From positions 434,001 through 498,000 of the forward strand of contig CAWHKC010000003.1 of the NCBI GenBank assembly GCA_963829835.1: DNA of 64,000 bases. The letters run 5' to 3'. Below, piece by piece: positions 9,730-18,424 of this stretch. The notes beneath the pieces are model-generated. The model was not told the origin of the DNA. It was given only the letters and a program-made list of their open reading frames with translations, and ran no database searches. How positions within the stretch are numbered: the stretch's first letter is position 1; every line of letters starts with the position of its first letter. The DNA comes from Berkiella sp963829835. Lineage in GTDB: Bacteria; Pseudomonadota; Gammaproteobacteria; Berkiellales; Berkiellaceae. The position numbers were made by a program, and so were the translations under genes.

Positions 9730-10672
9730 CTTATCGATAAATGAGGATAGAAATAAAAGCTACAATGCATTAATAGAATCTTGTCGTCATGATAACGCAA
9801 CCGTTAACGATATTATTCGTTTGGGCTACAAATTAATGCAAAAAGAAAAGGTGTTTCATCATTTTTTTGCCGAAGGTTCATTGTTAAGTACTGCTGAACA
9901 TTTAACTTATTATTCATTAAAGAAGCCTTTAAAAAAATGGGATGATAAAATTACCGAAGATGAAGCAGTAGAGATCATTAAATTATTTGAAATGAGAATA
10001 GCTGATCGATTGCCAGTTGCTTACATCACGCATGAAACCATCTTTTGTGGTCATAAATTTTATGTCAATGATCAGGTGTTAGTTCCACGCTCAGTGATGT
10101 CTACAAGATTTCAGGATTTTTTAAACCAAACCAAATGGGAAAATAACAGCGTTTTAGATCTTTGTACCGGTTCTGGTTGCATTGGGATAACGCTTGCTTT
10201 ACTTAAACCCACATTGCAAGTGGATCTCGCCGATATCTCATTAAAAGCACTTGAAGTGGCACAAATCAATATAGATAAATATTCTTTGAATGAGAGAGTG
10301 AAATGTATTCAAAGCGATTTATTCAGCAATATTCAAAACAAATATGATTTAATTATCAGCAATCCGCCTTATGTTACAACCTGTGAATATAATGAAAGCG
10401 CGCAAGAGTTTAAAAAAGAACCCAAAATAGCACTAGAAGCAGGGAACGATGGATTAGATATTATCAACAAAATAATTGCTGAAGCTAAACAGCATCTTAA
10501 TGCTAATGGAACCCTTATCGTTGAAGTAGGTCCAACAGCAGCAAAACGGATAAAGAAAAAATATCCCAATTTGCCTTTAAAATGGTTAAAGGTTCGAAAA
10601 TCCAATGGTAAGGAACCCTTTATGGGGGCTTATTGTATTTTTCAATGTAATAGAAGAGATCTACTTTCATGA
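9722..10672 (+). CDS. prmB: PrmB-like protein-(glutamine-N5) methyltransferase
   Basis: A 316-residue SAM-dependent methyltransferase of the HemK/PrmB group. The helical N-terminal domain leads to RLPVAYITHETIFCG and FYVNDQVLVPRS, which is the PrmB form of the linker. The Rossmann domain has VLDLCTGSGCIGI (SAM loop) and the catalytic NPPYV that binds the substrate glutamine. PrmB methylates glutamine in ribosomal protein L3. I start it at 9722, inside the end of the upstream oxidoreductase gene, because the frame begins plausibly there; the frame stays open further upstream. The stop overlaps the next start as ATGA, so the two are translationally coupled. The symbol is by motif, not by search. 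Confidence 0.75.
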   Translation: MLNLSINEDRNKSYNALIESCRHDNATVNDIIRLGYKLMQKEKVFHHFFAEGSLLSTAEHLTYYSLKKPLKKWDDKITEDEAVEIIKLFEMRIADRLPVAYITHETIFCGHKFYVNDQVLVPRSVMSTRFQDFLNQTKWENNSVLDLCTGSGCIGITLALLKPTLQVDLADISLKALEVAQINIDKYSLNERVKCIQSDLFSNIQNKYDLIISNPPYVTTCEYNESAQEFKKEPKIALEAGNDGLDIINKIIAEAKQHLNANGTLIVEVGPTAAKRIKKKYPNLPLKWLKVRKSNGKEPFMGAYCIFQCNRRDLLS

Positions 10673-11307
10673 CTGAAGAAATTGGTTCATATTTAAAACA
10701 GTTAAAATTGAAAATCCAGAATGATCCTAAAAATCATTTATTTCTCACTTTGCAAGCGGCAATGGAAGCAGAACTTGTGGGGAATAAAAGAGAAGCCCTT
10801 AAGTTATACCTGCGCTGTGGAAACGAAAAGTTTGCTAAAGAGCGTGTTCATGTTCTGTCACCGCTTAAGTTTATTCCAGTGAGTGAGCCTCTTTCGGCTG
10901 ATAATAAACCAAAATTAACGCGGCTTCTCTCGACTCAGGAAGAAGCTTTACTCAAAGCTTTGAATAAGTTGAGGCAAAATAGGCGCACATTGACCCGAGA
11001 TGCACTCAGAAAATTAACAGGATTTTCTAAAGAGTTAGTGTTTAGCATTATTGAAAGCCTGCAGAATAAAGGTTATCTCAGCAAACTTCAAAGAAGATAC
11101 CGCCATATCAACGTGGTGAAACAACCGATTAAGCAAAATGGGTGTGTGGGATCATTTGTTGAACCTGAGGTGGATGTATTACGGCAAGCACCTAAGACAT
11201 TAATCTTTTCACCGCAAACGCGTCGGTTATATAGAGTGGATTTGGCTCCAAAAGACGCAGTTTTGCGACCAGAGCCAAATCACACACCAACCAAGTTTAA
11301 AATCTGA
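10669..11307 (+). CDS. Winged-helix-type hypothetical protein
   Basis: A 212-residue basic protein coupled to the methyltransferase by an ATGA overlap. Residues 1-60 are helical with a TPR-like AMEAELVGNKREALKLY segment. Residues 85-145 look like a winged helix: EEALLKALNKLRQ, then LTRDALRKLTGFSKELVFSI, then IESLQNKGYLSKLQRRYR. The layout and some residues recur in the 52-kb minus-strand gene, including a late PKxLxF motif, so the two may be paralogs. A DNA- or RNA-binding role is likely but unproven. No helical bundle or export signal is seen. Confidence 0.6.
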   Translation: MTEEIGSYLKQLKLKIQNDPKNHLFLTLQAAMEAELVGNKREALKLYLRCGNEKFAKERVHVLSPLKFIPVSEPLSADNKPKLTRLLSTQEEALLKALNKLRQNRRTLTRDALRKLTGFSKELVFSIIESLQNKGYLSKLQRRYRHINVVKQPIKQNGCVGSFVEPEVDVLRQAPKTLIFSPQTRRLYRVDLAPKDAVLRPEPNHTPTKFKI

Positions 11308-11319
11308 TAGCCACATAAC

Positions 11320-11446
11320 GCGTAGGACTATGGGAAATTTTCCTGCACCGCTTCGCGGTTAAGAGAGGGGAGGATGTTTTATTCCCCACGTTCCAGCGCT
11401 CAGAAGCGCTTTCACGTGGGGCTAATATCCTACGCAGCTTCGCTGC
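11320..11446. repeat. Cluster of nested inverted repeats between convergent genes
   Basis: Outer arms GCGTAGGA (11320-11327) and TCCTACGC (11428-11435) enclose further stems: ACCGC/GCGGT (11347-11359), CCCCACGT/ACGTGGGG (11384-11421) with AGCGCT twice inside it, and GCAGC/GCTGC (11434-11446). It lies between the plus-strand gene ending at 11307 and brnQ ending at 11466. It could terminate both transcripts or be a small miniature element. The run CCTACGC followed by GCTTCG also appears near 36300. Confidence 0.55.
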
Positions 11447-11465
11447 TGAGGGAAATAAGACTTGA

Positions 11466-12611
11466 CTATAGATATCCGAATCCTAACATCGCAAATAACA
11501 GTCCATAGAAACTTGCGATTTTTAACTTCTTAAAGCCTTTTGTAAATATACTTAAGAAGGTTAACACGATTAAACTGGGATAAGAGATTTCCAACACAGG
11601 CCCTAAAAAGGCAGCGATGCCACGAAAATCAAAAAGCGATACTGCAAAGGAAATGCCGGTTGTCAGTAATAGCATTAAGGGGAATATGCCATTAGGCAAT
11701 TTTAAGAGCGAGCACAAATATCGGGCATAAATATTATTTAAAGCCACTGCGGTTGTTAAGCAAGAAAAAATCATGATAACGCCAATAACAAAGGAAGCCT
11801 TATCTCCCATTAGATGATTTGCAATCGTTGGCAAAATCAATTCAGGTGAAACTGAGGCACTTATGGCTTGATAATGTGCTCCAAGATAAGCGAATCCAAA
11901 ATAAATTATCCCTAACAAACTTGCACCGATGATGCTTGGCTTAAGTGCTGCCATCACTAAAGTTCGGTTATCTACATTTTCACCCATTCTTTCTTGAATT
12001 TGCTTGAACATTAAAGATGAAAAGAAGAAAGCAGCAAATAAATCCATGGTTTGATAGCCACGGAAGAATCCTTCAGAGAATGCTTGTGTAGGTAGAAGAT
12101 CGCTTGTTGTTAAAGCAGGGGCATGATAGATCCCTAATCCAATAAGAACAATTAAACATCCTATTAATAAAGGTCCAATCCATTTTCCAAGGAATGAAAT
12201 AATCCAACGATCTCTGAGACAAATAATATAGCAGACTGCGCAAAAAGCTAAGCTAAACCACATTAGTGAAAGATCAGGTAATAAAGTTGTTACACCACCA
12301 TGGGCAACGGTAATGCATCGTGGCACAACGCCAAAGGCGCCTAATAAAGATAATGTGAATAAAGGTAAGGCAACTCGTGCGATTTGACCTGCTTGGCCAA
12401 AGAAGTCTTCATAGCTTCCACGATGTAATTTGATAACAAATAGACCAAGAAAAGGTAACACGATCCCAGTGCAAAGCAAGCCGATAAATCCATAAACCCA
12501 TTGATCTCCTGAATTTTGTCCCAGTTGCAGTGGGAATATCAAATTGCCAGAGCCAAAAAACATTTTAAATATCGCAAACCCGTAAATTAAGGTAATAAAG
12601 TAGCGATTCAT
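11466..12611 (-). CDS. brnQ: BrnQ-type branched-chain amino acid transporter
   Basis: A 381-residue inner-membrane carrier of the LIVCS family, which imports leucine, isoleucine and valine with sodium or protons. It starts in the conserved way with FKMFFGSGNLIFPLQLG, then shows GAFGVVPRCITVAHGG and GYQTMDLFAAFFFSS, both family hallmarks. About 11-12 hydrophobic segments are visible. It is shorter than typical BrnQ (roughly 430-440 residues), mainly because of a short C-terminus. It is monocistronic and convergent with the 10.7-kb operon. Branched-chain amino acid uptake is common among amino-acid-dependent intracellular gammaproteobacteria. Confidence 0.9.
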   Translation of the reverse strand: MNRYFITLIYGFAIFKMFFGSGNLIFPLQLGQNSGDQWVYGFIGLLCTGIVLPFLGLFVIKLHRGSYEDFFGQAGQIARVALPLFTLSLLGAFGVVPRCITVAHGGVTTLLPDLSLMWFSLAFCAVCYIICLRDRWIISFLGKWIGPLLIGCLIVLIGLGIYHAPALTTSDLLPTQAFSEGFFRGYQTMDLFAAFFFSSLMFKQIQERMGENVDNRTLVMAALKPSIIGASLLGIIYFGFAYLGAHYQAISASVSPELILPTIANHLMGDKASFVIGVIMIFSCLTTAVALNNIYARYLCSLLKLPNGIFPLMLLLTTGISFAVSLFDFRGIAAFLGPVLEISYPSLIVLTFLSIFTKGFKKLKIASFYGLLFAMLGFGYL

Positions 12612-12979
12612 AGCTTCTTTCCTATTTTCTAAAAACTTTTATTCGATAGTGTTATTTAGTGATGATGTTAGGCCCGGCTGGGCACAATAACGGGTGAGCG
12701 AACGACAAAAGTGCAGTTTTGGCTTTGGGTGGCACTATTTGATGAATGATTTAAAAAATACGTTTGCATTAAGCAAAGACCTATCAATTAACAACAGCTT
12801 TAAAACTACCATACAAACTAAGTTTAGATCAATTTTTCACGGATAAAGTGTGATTTTAGTGAGATGGGGGTAAAAATATGTGCATATTCAACATTATACG
12901 TATATTCATCTTGCTAACATTCTATTGTTTGAACCCTTTTTAGCCGATATTAAGACAAATCAGCCACAAGGAGCACACC
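12612..12979. other. Intergenic region between divergent brnQ and SDR genes
   Basis: This 368-base gap holds both promoters. A GCCCGGCTGGGC hairpin lies near 12671-12682 on the brnQ side. A palindrome TATACGTATA lies near 12896-12905 on the SDR side. Neither matches an operator I can name. No small open frame with a good ribosome site was found. Confidence 0.35.
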
Positions 12980-13774
12980 ATGGATCTTCAATTAAACAAT
13001 AAGATAGCCTTAGTTTCAGGCTCAACGGCTGGTATAGGTTTGGCTATAGCGAAGCAGCTGGTGCAAGAGCAGGCAACTGTTGTTATCAATGGACGCACGC
13101 AAGCCCGAGTTGATAGCACTATCAAAGAAATCACTAATGCATTTCCTAAAGCAAAGCTTATTGGAGTGGCCCAAGATCTCAGTACGCCTGAAGGTGTCGC
13201 AGCACTTATCAAAAAAGTGCCAGAGGTTGATATTTTGATTAATAATCTCGGTATTTATGAAGTGAAACCCTTTGTTGATATTTCAGATGATAATTGGTTA
13301 CATATTTTTAATGTCAATGTGATGAGTGGGATTCGATTGAGTCGCCAATATTTTCCGGGTATGTTGAAGAAAAATTGGGGACGGATCATTTTCATATCAA
13401 GTGAATCCGGTGTTCAGATCCCTGCCGAAATGATCCACTATGGTATGACCAAAACTGCGCAATTGGCTGTGAGCAGAGGCCTTGCTGAATTAGCGGCTGG
13501 CACAGGCGTTACTGTTAACTGTGTTTTGCCTGGCCCCACGCGCAGTGAAGGCGTTAATGAGTTTATTCAACATGCTGCTTCTGAAAAACACGTTTCACCT
13601 GAAGCCTTGGAAAAAGACTTTTTCATTAACATGCGACCCACTTCTTTAATAAAACGCTTTGCGACTACTGAAGAAGTTGCCTCAATGGTAAGTTATCTAT
13701 CAAGTCCACTTTCTTCTGCTACCACAGGCGCCGCAATCCGTGTCGATGGTGGGGTCGTGAAATCGATTATTTAG
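12980..13774 (+). CDS. Short-chain dehydrogenase/reductase (SDR)
   Basis: A 264-residue classical SDR. It has the NAD(P) loop GSTAGIG (14-20), the NNLG motif near residue 89 in place of NNAG, a catalytic serine in FISSES, and Tyr154-x-x-x-Lys158 in YGMTK. The C-terminal GPTRSEGV and GAAIRVDGG are typical. An arginine in INGRTQAR after the second strand suggests NADP preference. The ribosome site AAGGAG is well placed. The substrate is unknown. It is not tightly linked to its neighbours. Confidence 0.9.
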   Translation: MDLQLNNKIALVSGSTAGIGLAIAKQLVQEQATVVINGRTQARVDSTIKEITNAFPKAKLIGVAQDLSTPEGVAALIKKVPEVDILINNLGIYEVKPFVDISDDNWLHIFNVNVMSGIRLSRQYFPGMLKKNWGRIIFISSESGVQIPAEMIHYGMTKTAQLAVSRGLAELAAGTGVTVNCVLPGPTRSEGVNEFIQHAASEKHVSPEALEKDFFINMRPTSLIKRFATTEEVASMVSYLSSPLSSATTGAAIRVDGGVVKSII

Positions 13775-13864
13775 AACACAGTTCTACATGCCGCGAATCC
13801 ACATCCAGAGATTGAAATTTATGGCATAAAAATGGTAATATCCGCCCCTTTTGGGGAACAAGTC

Positions 13865-14710
13865 ATGCTTGGCTTTGGAAAAGAGGTTCCTGAATTTGAT
13901 ATTGGACAATTAGAAAAAGCTATTCATCAACTTTACCTTTATCATGCATCTTTCCCACGCTTGAGAGGCACAGAAGAGACTGTAGAAGATTTCAAACTCT
14001 TATTACAATCTTTGGCTGCAAAATTTACTGCTAGAAGTCCGTATGTCGATGCACCAATAGCACTGTCACCAATAGATGAAAACCAATTCATCCTTTTTCT
14101 TGATTTTGATGGAGTCTGTTGGATTGACCCCATGGATAAGACTCATGAAAAATTAAATAGACTAAAAAGTAATCCCAATATTGATAATCTTATGAATCAA
14201 CATTCATCACTGTTGAAAACACAATATGATTGTAGAGTTGAGAAAAATGTACATGAATTTTTAAAAGTGGCCTGTTGGGATCCATTTCATATGCAAAGGA
14301 TCCGTTTGTTGTGTAATCAATTTAATGCACGCATAGTGGTAAGTTCTAGTTGGAGAAATGGAAGATCAGATAAACATCTTAAAAATCTTTTAGATTTATG
14401 GGGGGTAGGAGACTATTATCTTGGCAAAACGGAGGATAAACATTCTTTCTTCTGCCGAACAAATTGTATAAAAGGGTGGTTAGCAAAAAACCCACGTGTC
14501 CGAAAGTTTCTTATTTTAGATGATCAATATGAAAATAAAATGAAAGAATGCTTTCCTAATAACTATGTAAAATGTGATCCTCTCAAAGGCTTTGATGAAC
14601 AGACCTACCAGAAAGCCAAAACAATGGCCCAAGCAATCGTAGATCCCTCTAATCAGCAGCAAATTGAGCAAAAACCAACAGGAGGTGTGAGAGTTAATTC
14701 CAAGGTCTAA
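13865..14710 (+). CDS. HAD-fold hydrolase-like protein (SAK-type HAD)
   Basis: A 281-residue protein. Residues 1-80 are helical. The HAD core begins with FILFLDFDGV (motif I, DxD with the nucleophile aspartate), then IVVSSSWR (motif II serine) and KFLILDDQ (motif IV). This order, especially the SSSWR string, is that of the HAD domain found in Swiss-army-knife RNA-repair-type proteins and of stand-alone phosphatases. The real substrate is unknown. I use the ATG at 13865, preceded by GGGG, rather than the in-frame ATG at 13832. It lies 76 bases before the kinase-like gene on the same strand, so the two may be co-expressed. Confidence 0.65.
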   Translation: MLGFGKEVPEFDIGQLEKAIHQLYLYHASFPRLRGTEETVEDFKLLLQSLAAKFTARSPYVDAPIALSPIDENQFILFLDFDGVCWIDPMDKTHEKLNRLKSNPNIDNLMNQHSSLLKTQYDCRVEKNVHEFLKVACWDPFHMQRIRLLCNQFNARIVVSSSWRNGRSDKHLKNLLDLWGVGDYYLGKTEDKHSFFCRTNCIKGWLAKNPRVRKFLILDDQYENKMKECFPNNYVKCDPLKGFDEQTYQKAKTMAQAIVDPSNQQQIEQKPTGGVRVNSKV

Positions 14711-14786
14711 AACCTTGAGAACCAAATAAGGTCTTTAACTTGATGATGTCATAAAAAGGTGTTAGTATCGCGAACTTTTCAAAAAT

Positions 14787-15536
14787 ATGGGCAGTAAAAT
14801 TATGAAACTTGGGGTAACAAGAAGATTTAGTGGCAATAATGTTCCAGAAACTAGTGGATTTGATGTGAACGCTTTAGTGACTTTAACAGGGCTCTTAAGT
14901 TTAAAAGCTCAGACTCCCACTCCCACTTCCACTGAATCCCCGAAAGCTATTATATTTTCTAAACCTGCACCAGAAGAGAAAAAAGTAACTCTTGAAGATA
15001 TTGTTTTACAGAATGCACACCAAGTTGTTCTGTCTTACGCTCAAAAAAATATGCTGGTGATGAAATGTGCACAAGCTATTCATGAAGCGCATCTGAAGAG
15101 AAAGATCCATGGCGATATCAATCCAAGCAATTTTGTTGTTAAAATTGAGGGCGACAACATCAGTGTAACTCTCATTGGATTTGATCCCACTTCTTTAATA
15201 CCATCCATAAAGCGTGGTACCAAAGGTTATGTGGCGCCTGAAGTTGCTGAAAAAGGACATTCTGTTAAATCAGATATTTACTCTTTTGGATGCGTGCTAA
15301 AAGCATTAGCCGATAATGGTTTTGGTAATAGATTCGAATTCTTAGCAAAGAGTATGTGCCTTAAGCCGACAAATATAAAAAACCCAGAAGCTAGACAAAG
15401 CCTAGAAGACACCATCAATTTTTTAAACAAGGATGGATTTAAGGCGTTAAAAGCTGCTGGGAAAAGTATTGGAGGCTATCGTCAAGTGTGGGATCATGAT
15501 AGAGAAGGGCATGTATTTACTAATAAATTTAAATGA
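14787..15536 (+). CDS. Protein-kinase C-lobe protein, N-lobe missing
   Basis: A 249-residue protein whose second half matches a protein-kinase C-lobe: IHGDINPSNFVV (catalytic loop, Asp110 and Asn114), IGFDP (DFG position, Asp133), GYVAPE (APE helix) and SDIYSFGCVL (helix F). The HRD arginine is replaced by glycine. No glycine-rich loop, beta-3 lysine or alpha-C glutamate is found; the first 90 residues are a disordered, proline/threonine-rich leader. It may be a pseudokinase, a minimal kinase with an unrecognisable N-lobe, or decayed. Similar HGD catalytic loops occur in lipopolysaccharide- and bacterial-effector kinases. The start is uncertain; Met6 is an alternative. Confidence 0.6.
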   Translation: MGSKIMKLGVTRRFSGNNVPETSGFDVNALVTLTGLLSLKAQTPTPTSTESPKAIIFSKPAPEEKKVTLEDIVLQNAHQVVLSYAQKNMLVMKCAQAIHEAHLKRKIHGDINPSNFVVKIEGDNISVTLIGFDPTSLIPSIKRGTKGYVAPEVAEKGHSVKSDIYSFGCVLKALADNGFGNRFEFLAKSMCLKPTNIKNPEARQSLEDTINFLNKDGFKALKAAGKSIGGYRQVWDHDREGHVFTNKFK

Positions 15537-15558
15537 TTAAAATGGAATTAATGTGTTT

Positions 15559-15584
15559 CGCCATTACAATTCTTAGTAATGGCG
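15559..15584. terminator. Candidate terminator hairpin between convergent genes
   Basis: CGCCATTAC (15559-15567) pairs perfectly with GTAATGGCG (15576-15584) around an eight-base loop. It lies between the kinase-like gene ending at 15536 and the outer-membrane gene ending at 15618, so it may end both transcripts. No T-run follows on either strand. Confidence 0.5.
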
Positions 15585-15617
15585 ATTAGAACATTAGCTG
15601 ATAAATTGACTACTAAT

Positions 15618-16205
15618 TTATGCGAATGAGAAGCGAATGCCAGCCATCAGTGAAGTTGCACCAGGTAATAGATCTTCTTCTTTTTGGAATTCATGATTCA
15701 CAGAAAGATTCAAGTTGGTATTTTTGGTTATATTATAGCCAAATCCAACAACGGCTTTAGGTACGAGTTCATCTGAGTTTATTGAGCCAATCCGGGCACT
15801 ATCAAGAAAAAACGGATATTCTTGCTTCACATAGGCAACGCCCGCTTTGGCAAAAACATCAACGTTTTGTGATGCATACAGATCAAGAACACCTAATAAA
15901 TCGATGCTCCAACGTTTAGCTTCAATAGAAACTAAATTGTCGCCGATGCTGATATGTTTATTAGCAGTATAACCTGATTCTATCCCGACTTTTACGTTTT
16001 CACTCAGACTCCCCAGAAAACCTGCTCCAACACGACCTGTTAGGGCAATATCGTTATCATTATCGGTGAGATTGTTATATGGATTATTGTTTCCATATCC
16101 GTAAACGCCAACTTGCCCACTGATATAAGGTGCTGCTAGTGCGTTGTTTGAAAATAAGAAGTTTGTCGCGATGAGAGGTAAAAGCATTTTTATTGATTTT
16201 TTCAT
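15618..16205 (-). CDS. Outer-membrane beta-barrel protein
   Basis: A 195-residue exported barrel. The signal peptide runs MKKSIKMLLPLIATNFLFSN and is cleaved after ALA. The mature part is about eight alternating strands (VGAGFLG, VGIESGY, WSIDLLGVLDLY, VFAKAGVAYV, PKAVVGFGY, NLNLSVNHEF) and ends LMAGIRFSFA, close to the aromatic C-terminus that the Bam complex recognises. It resembles the OmpA-barrel/Opa-like surface proteins of intracellular bacteria. Function probably adhesion or surface integrity, unproven. It is monocistronic. Confidence 0.8.
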   Translation of the reverse strand: MKKSIKMLLPLIATNFLFSNNALAAPYISGQVGVYGYGNNNPYNNLTDNDNDIALTGRVGAGFLGSLSENVKVGIESGYTANKHISIGDNLVSIEAKRWSIDLLGVLDLYASQNVDVFAKAGVAYVKQEYPFFLDSARIGSINSDELVPKAVVGFGYNITKNTNLNLSVNHEFQKEEDLLPGATSLMAGIRFSFA

Positions 16206-16409
16206 GATACAACCTAATTAATCATTATTATTGAAAGCATCAGGTTCTATCCGTGAGTCTGACTATGGGGGGAGTCTAGCCCCTTTAAGCTGCATTAACA
16301 ATAATATTTGAAAGTCTGCTAAATACCTAATTTATATTAGATTTCTTTTAAATTTGCACCATACTCAATGTAATGTCTTATTCCAAAATCTAATTCGACA
16401 AGGAACAAC

Positions 16410-17210
16410 ATGATTATTGATATTGTGCCAATTTGGGTTATTTTCCTTGTTACCATTACGGTTGTAATGGCTTCGATTGAGATTGGCCATCGACTTGGAC
16501 ATCATTCACATCGTCGTTCTGAAGATGAAAAAGAATCCCCTGTATCCGCCATGGCAAGTACGGTTCTAGGCTTGACAGCTTTTATGCTAGCTTTCACTTT
16601 TGGCATCGTGACAGCGCGATATGACCATAAAAAAGAATTAGTTCGAGAAGATGCGAATGCTATTCGAACTGCTTTTTTACGATCGGACTTCTTGCCGCAA
16701 GAATTGGATAGGAAAGAAGCTCGGGCGCTGATTAAGCAATATTTAGATCAACGATTAGGATTAGCTCAAGTTAAAAAAATTGATCGTGAGACAGTTTTGA
16801 AAGAAATGGCCAAGGCACTGCAGATCCAAAATCAATTATGGGATATGGCCGTTGCCAATGCGCGCAAAGATATGAATTCGGATATTGGTGGACTTTACCT
16901 GGAAGCGTTGAACGAGGTATTTACGGTCCATGCTTTAAGAGTGGCTGTGGCTATTCAAACCCGCATCCCATATGAAATTTGGCTAATGTTATATTCAATC
17001 ACCATTCTAGGTATGGTTGGAGTTGGTTATCAATCAGGCATTGCGGCATCTAAAAGATCAATGGTTGGTCCATTGTTGGCGTTATCTTTTGCATTAGTTT
17101 TTACGTTAATTTTCGCTCTAGATAGGCCTAATAGTGGTATTGTCAAAGTAACACAGCAGCCATTGATTGATCTTCAGAACTGGATGAGCCTTAGGAATCA
17201 GACCCAATAG
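16410..17210 (+). CDS. DUF4239 (bestrophin-like) membrane protein
   Basis: A 266-residue inner-membrane protein with two N-terminal and two C-terminal membrane segments (about 5-25, 48-70, 190-210, 218-240) and a soluble helical middle. The strings TAFMLAFTFGIVTARYDHKKELVREDANAI and LDRP near the end are characteristic of DUF4239, although the first is longer than a motif and is read here only by its key residues F, R and D. The family is thought to be distantly related to bestrophin channels; transport is unproven. The 3' end overlaps the convergent TMEM175-like gene by 20 bases. Confidence 0.75.
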   Translation: MIIDIVPIWVIFLVTITVVMASIEIGHRLGHHSHRRSEDEKESPVSAMASTVLGLTAFMLAFTFGIVTARYDHKKELVREDANAIRTAFLRSDFLPQELDRKEARALIKQYLDQRLGLAQVKKIDRETVLKEMAKALQIQNQLWDMAVANARKDMNSDIGGLYLEALNEVFTVHALRVAVAIQTRIPYEIWLMLYSITILGMVGVGYQSGIAASKRSMVGPLLALSFALVFTLIFALDRPNSGIVKVTQQPLIDLQNWMSLRNQTQ

Positions 17211-17784
17211 ATTTCTTAAGCAGATTCTCGATTCGGCGGTCGGGAATAAGCCACATAATGGCAACAAAAATATAGAGACCTTCTGCTATCCAACTGTAGT
17301 AAAACGCTATAGGGATAGCAATTAAATAGATAACAATCGATAAGTTTCCTTTAAAATCTTTTCCGATGGCTTTTGCTAGAAGTGAGGATTTTCCCTCAAC
17401 CTTGATAATAGTTCTTTCTAATATCCAATAGGCGGTACCTGCCATCATTAAAACAAAGCCATAGACAGCAGTGGGAACACTCGCGAAATGATTTTCTCCC
17501 ATCCAGCCTGTGACAAAGGGAAACATGGAAAGCCAAAATAACAAATGCAGGTTTGCCCATAATATACTGCCACTGACTGTTCCTGCAGCTTGAAACAGAT
17601 GATGATGATTATTCCAATAAATGCCAACATAGATGAAACTTAAAACATAACTAAGAAAAACAGGCAACAGTGGTTCTAAAGCAACAAGTTCTTCACCATG
17701 GGGCACTTTTAAATCTAATACCATGATGGTGATAATGATCGCTAAAACGCCATCACTAAAAGCCTCTAATCGATTTTTACCCAT
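17191..17784 (-). CDS. TMEM175-like (DUF1211) potassium-channel-family protein
   Basis: A 197-residue inner-membrane protein with about six hydrophobic segments. The start MGKNRLEAFSDGVLAI carries the family hallmark RxxxFSDGV, which lines the potassium pore in bacterial TMEM175 channels. IYWNNHHHLF in the third helix is also typical. I start at 17784, where FSDG sits 8-11 residues in, not at the longer frame starting 17877, which would overlap the upstream gene. The upstream secreted protein ends 14 bases before, so they form an operon. It converges on the DUF4239 gene with overlapping 3' ends. Confidence 0.85.
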   Translation of the reverse strand: MGKNRLEAFSDGVLAIIITIMVLDLKVPHGEELVALEPLLPVFLSYVLSFIYVGIYWNNHHHLFQAAGTVSGSILWANLHLLFWLSMFPFVTGWMGENHFASVPTAVYGFVLMMAGTAYWILERTIIKVEGKSSLLAKAIGKDFKGNLSIVIYLIAIPIAFYYSWIAEGLYIFVAIMWLIPDRRIENLLKKSIGSDS

Positions 17785-17797
17785 CAGTATTACTCTT

Positions 17798-18316
17798 TTA
17801 GCTCTTTCCTTTTTTCTGTGGATTGGAAGTGATGAATTTAATTTCATATGAAGTGATATTTTTAATGTCATTAACATGTAATGGAATACTGCTACAACTT
17901 ATTTGTTGATTTTTTCCTTGTGGCAAGGAGATGTCACCCGTTGTTTTTGCAACGACGCCTACTTTATCTTTAAACATTATTTGATATTGTATGTTTGCAT
18001 GGTGATCGGTTAAATTCTCGAGCATAAAATGGCTCTTTATTACATCTTTGTAGGAGTCATCGTCATATATATTGGTGTGAAATACGAGAAGATCTCCCGT
18101 TATTTTTTTATTTCTTAAAACAAATGATATTTTTTCTGTTTCAAGATCATCTAAATTTATTTTTAATTCAATTTTACCCGATTTGGAATGATGGCATTGA
18201 TGTATGTCATTAACTGTCGAGCAATTGTCTTTGCTCTTGGCTTTCTTTGATTCCATAGCATCAAGAGAAGATGCTGCTAAATACAGCATAAAAATAAAAG
18301 CAGTCCTTGCGCTCAT
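17798..18316 (-). CDS. Exported hypothetical protein
   Basis: A 172-residue protein with an N-terminal signal peptide (about 1-20, ending SLDA). The mature part begins lysine- and cysteine-rich (residues 30-45 contain two cysteines and a QCHH string), then a beta-rich domain with alternating strands up to the end. The pattern of short strands and two further conserved-looking residues (ISCSS) suggests a small immunoglobulin-like periplasmic domain. I do not recognise the family. It is 14 bases upstream of the TMEM175-like gene and probably co-transcribed. Confidence 0.6.
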   Translation of the reverse strand: MSARTAFIFMLYLAASSLDAMESKKAKSKDNCSTVNDIHQCHHSKSGKIELKINLDDLETEKISFVLRNKKITGDLLVFHTNIYDDDSYKDVIKSHFMLENLTDHHANIQYQIMFKDKVGVVAKTTGDISLPQGKNQQISCSSIPLHVNDIKNITSYEIKFITSNPQKKGKS

Positions 18317-18424
18317 AATTTATCCTAAGAGTCGACTTAAAAAAATCGTTCTTATATAGAATGTAGGATAATTTACTAACTAATAAAGGTTTCTAATTAT
18401 TAAATTTTTGTTGCATTGCGGGGG

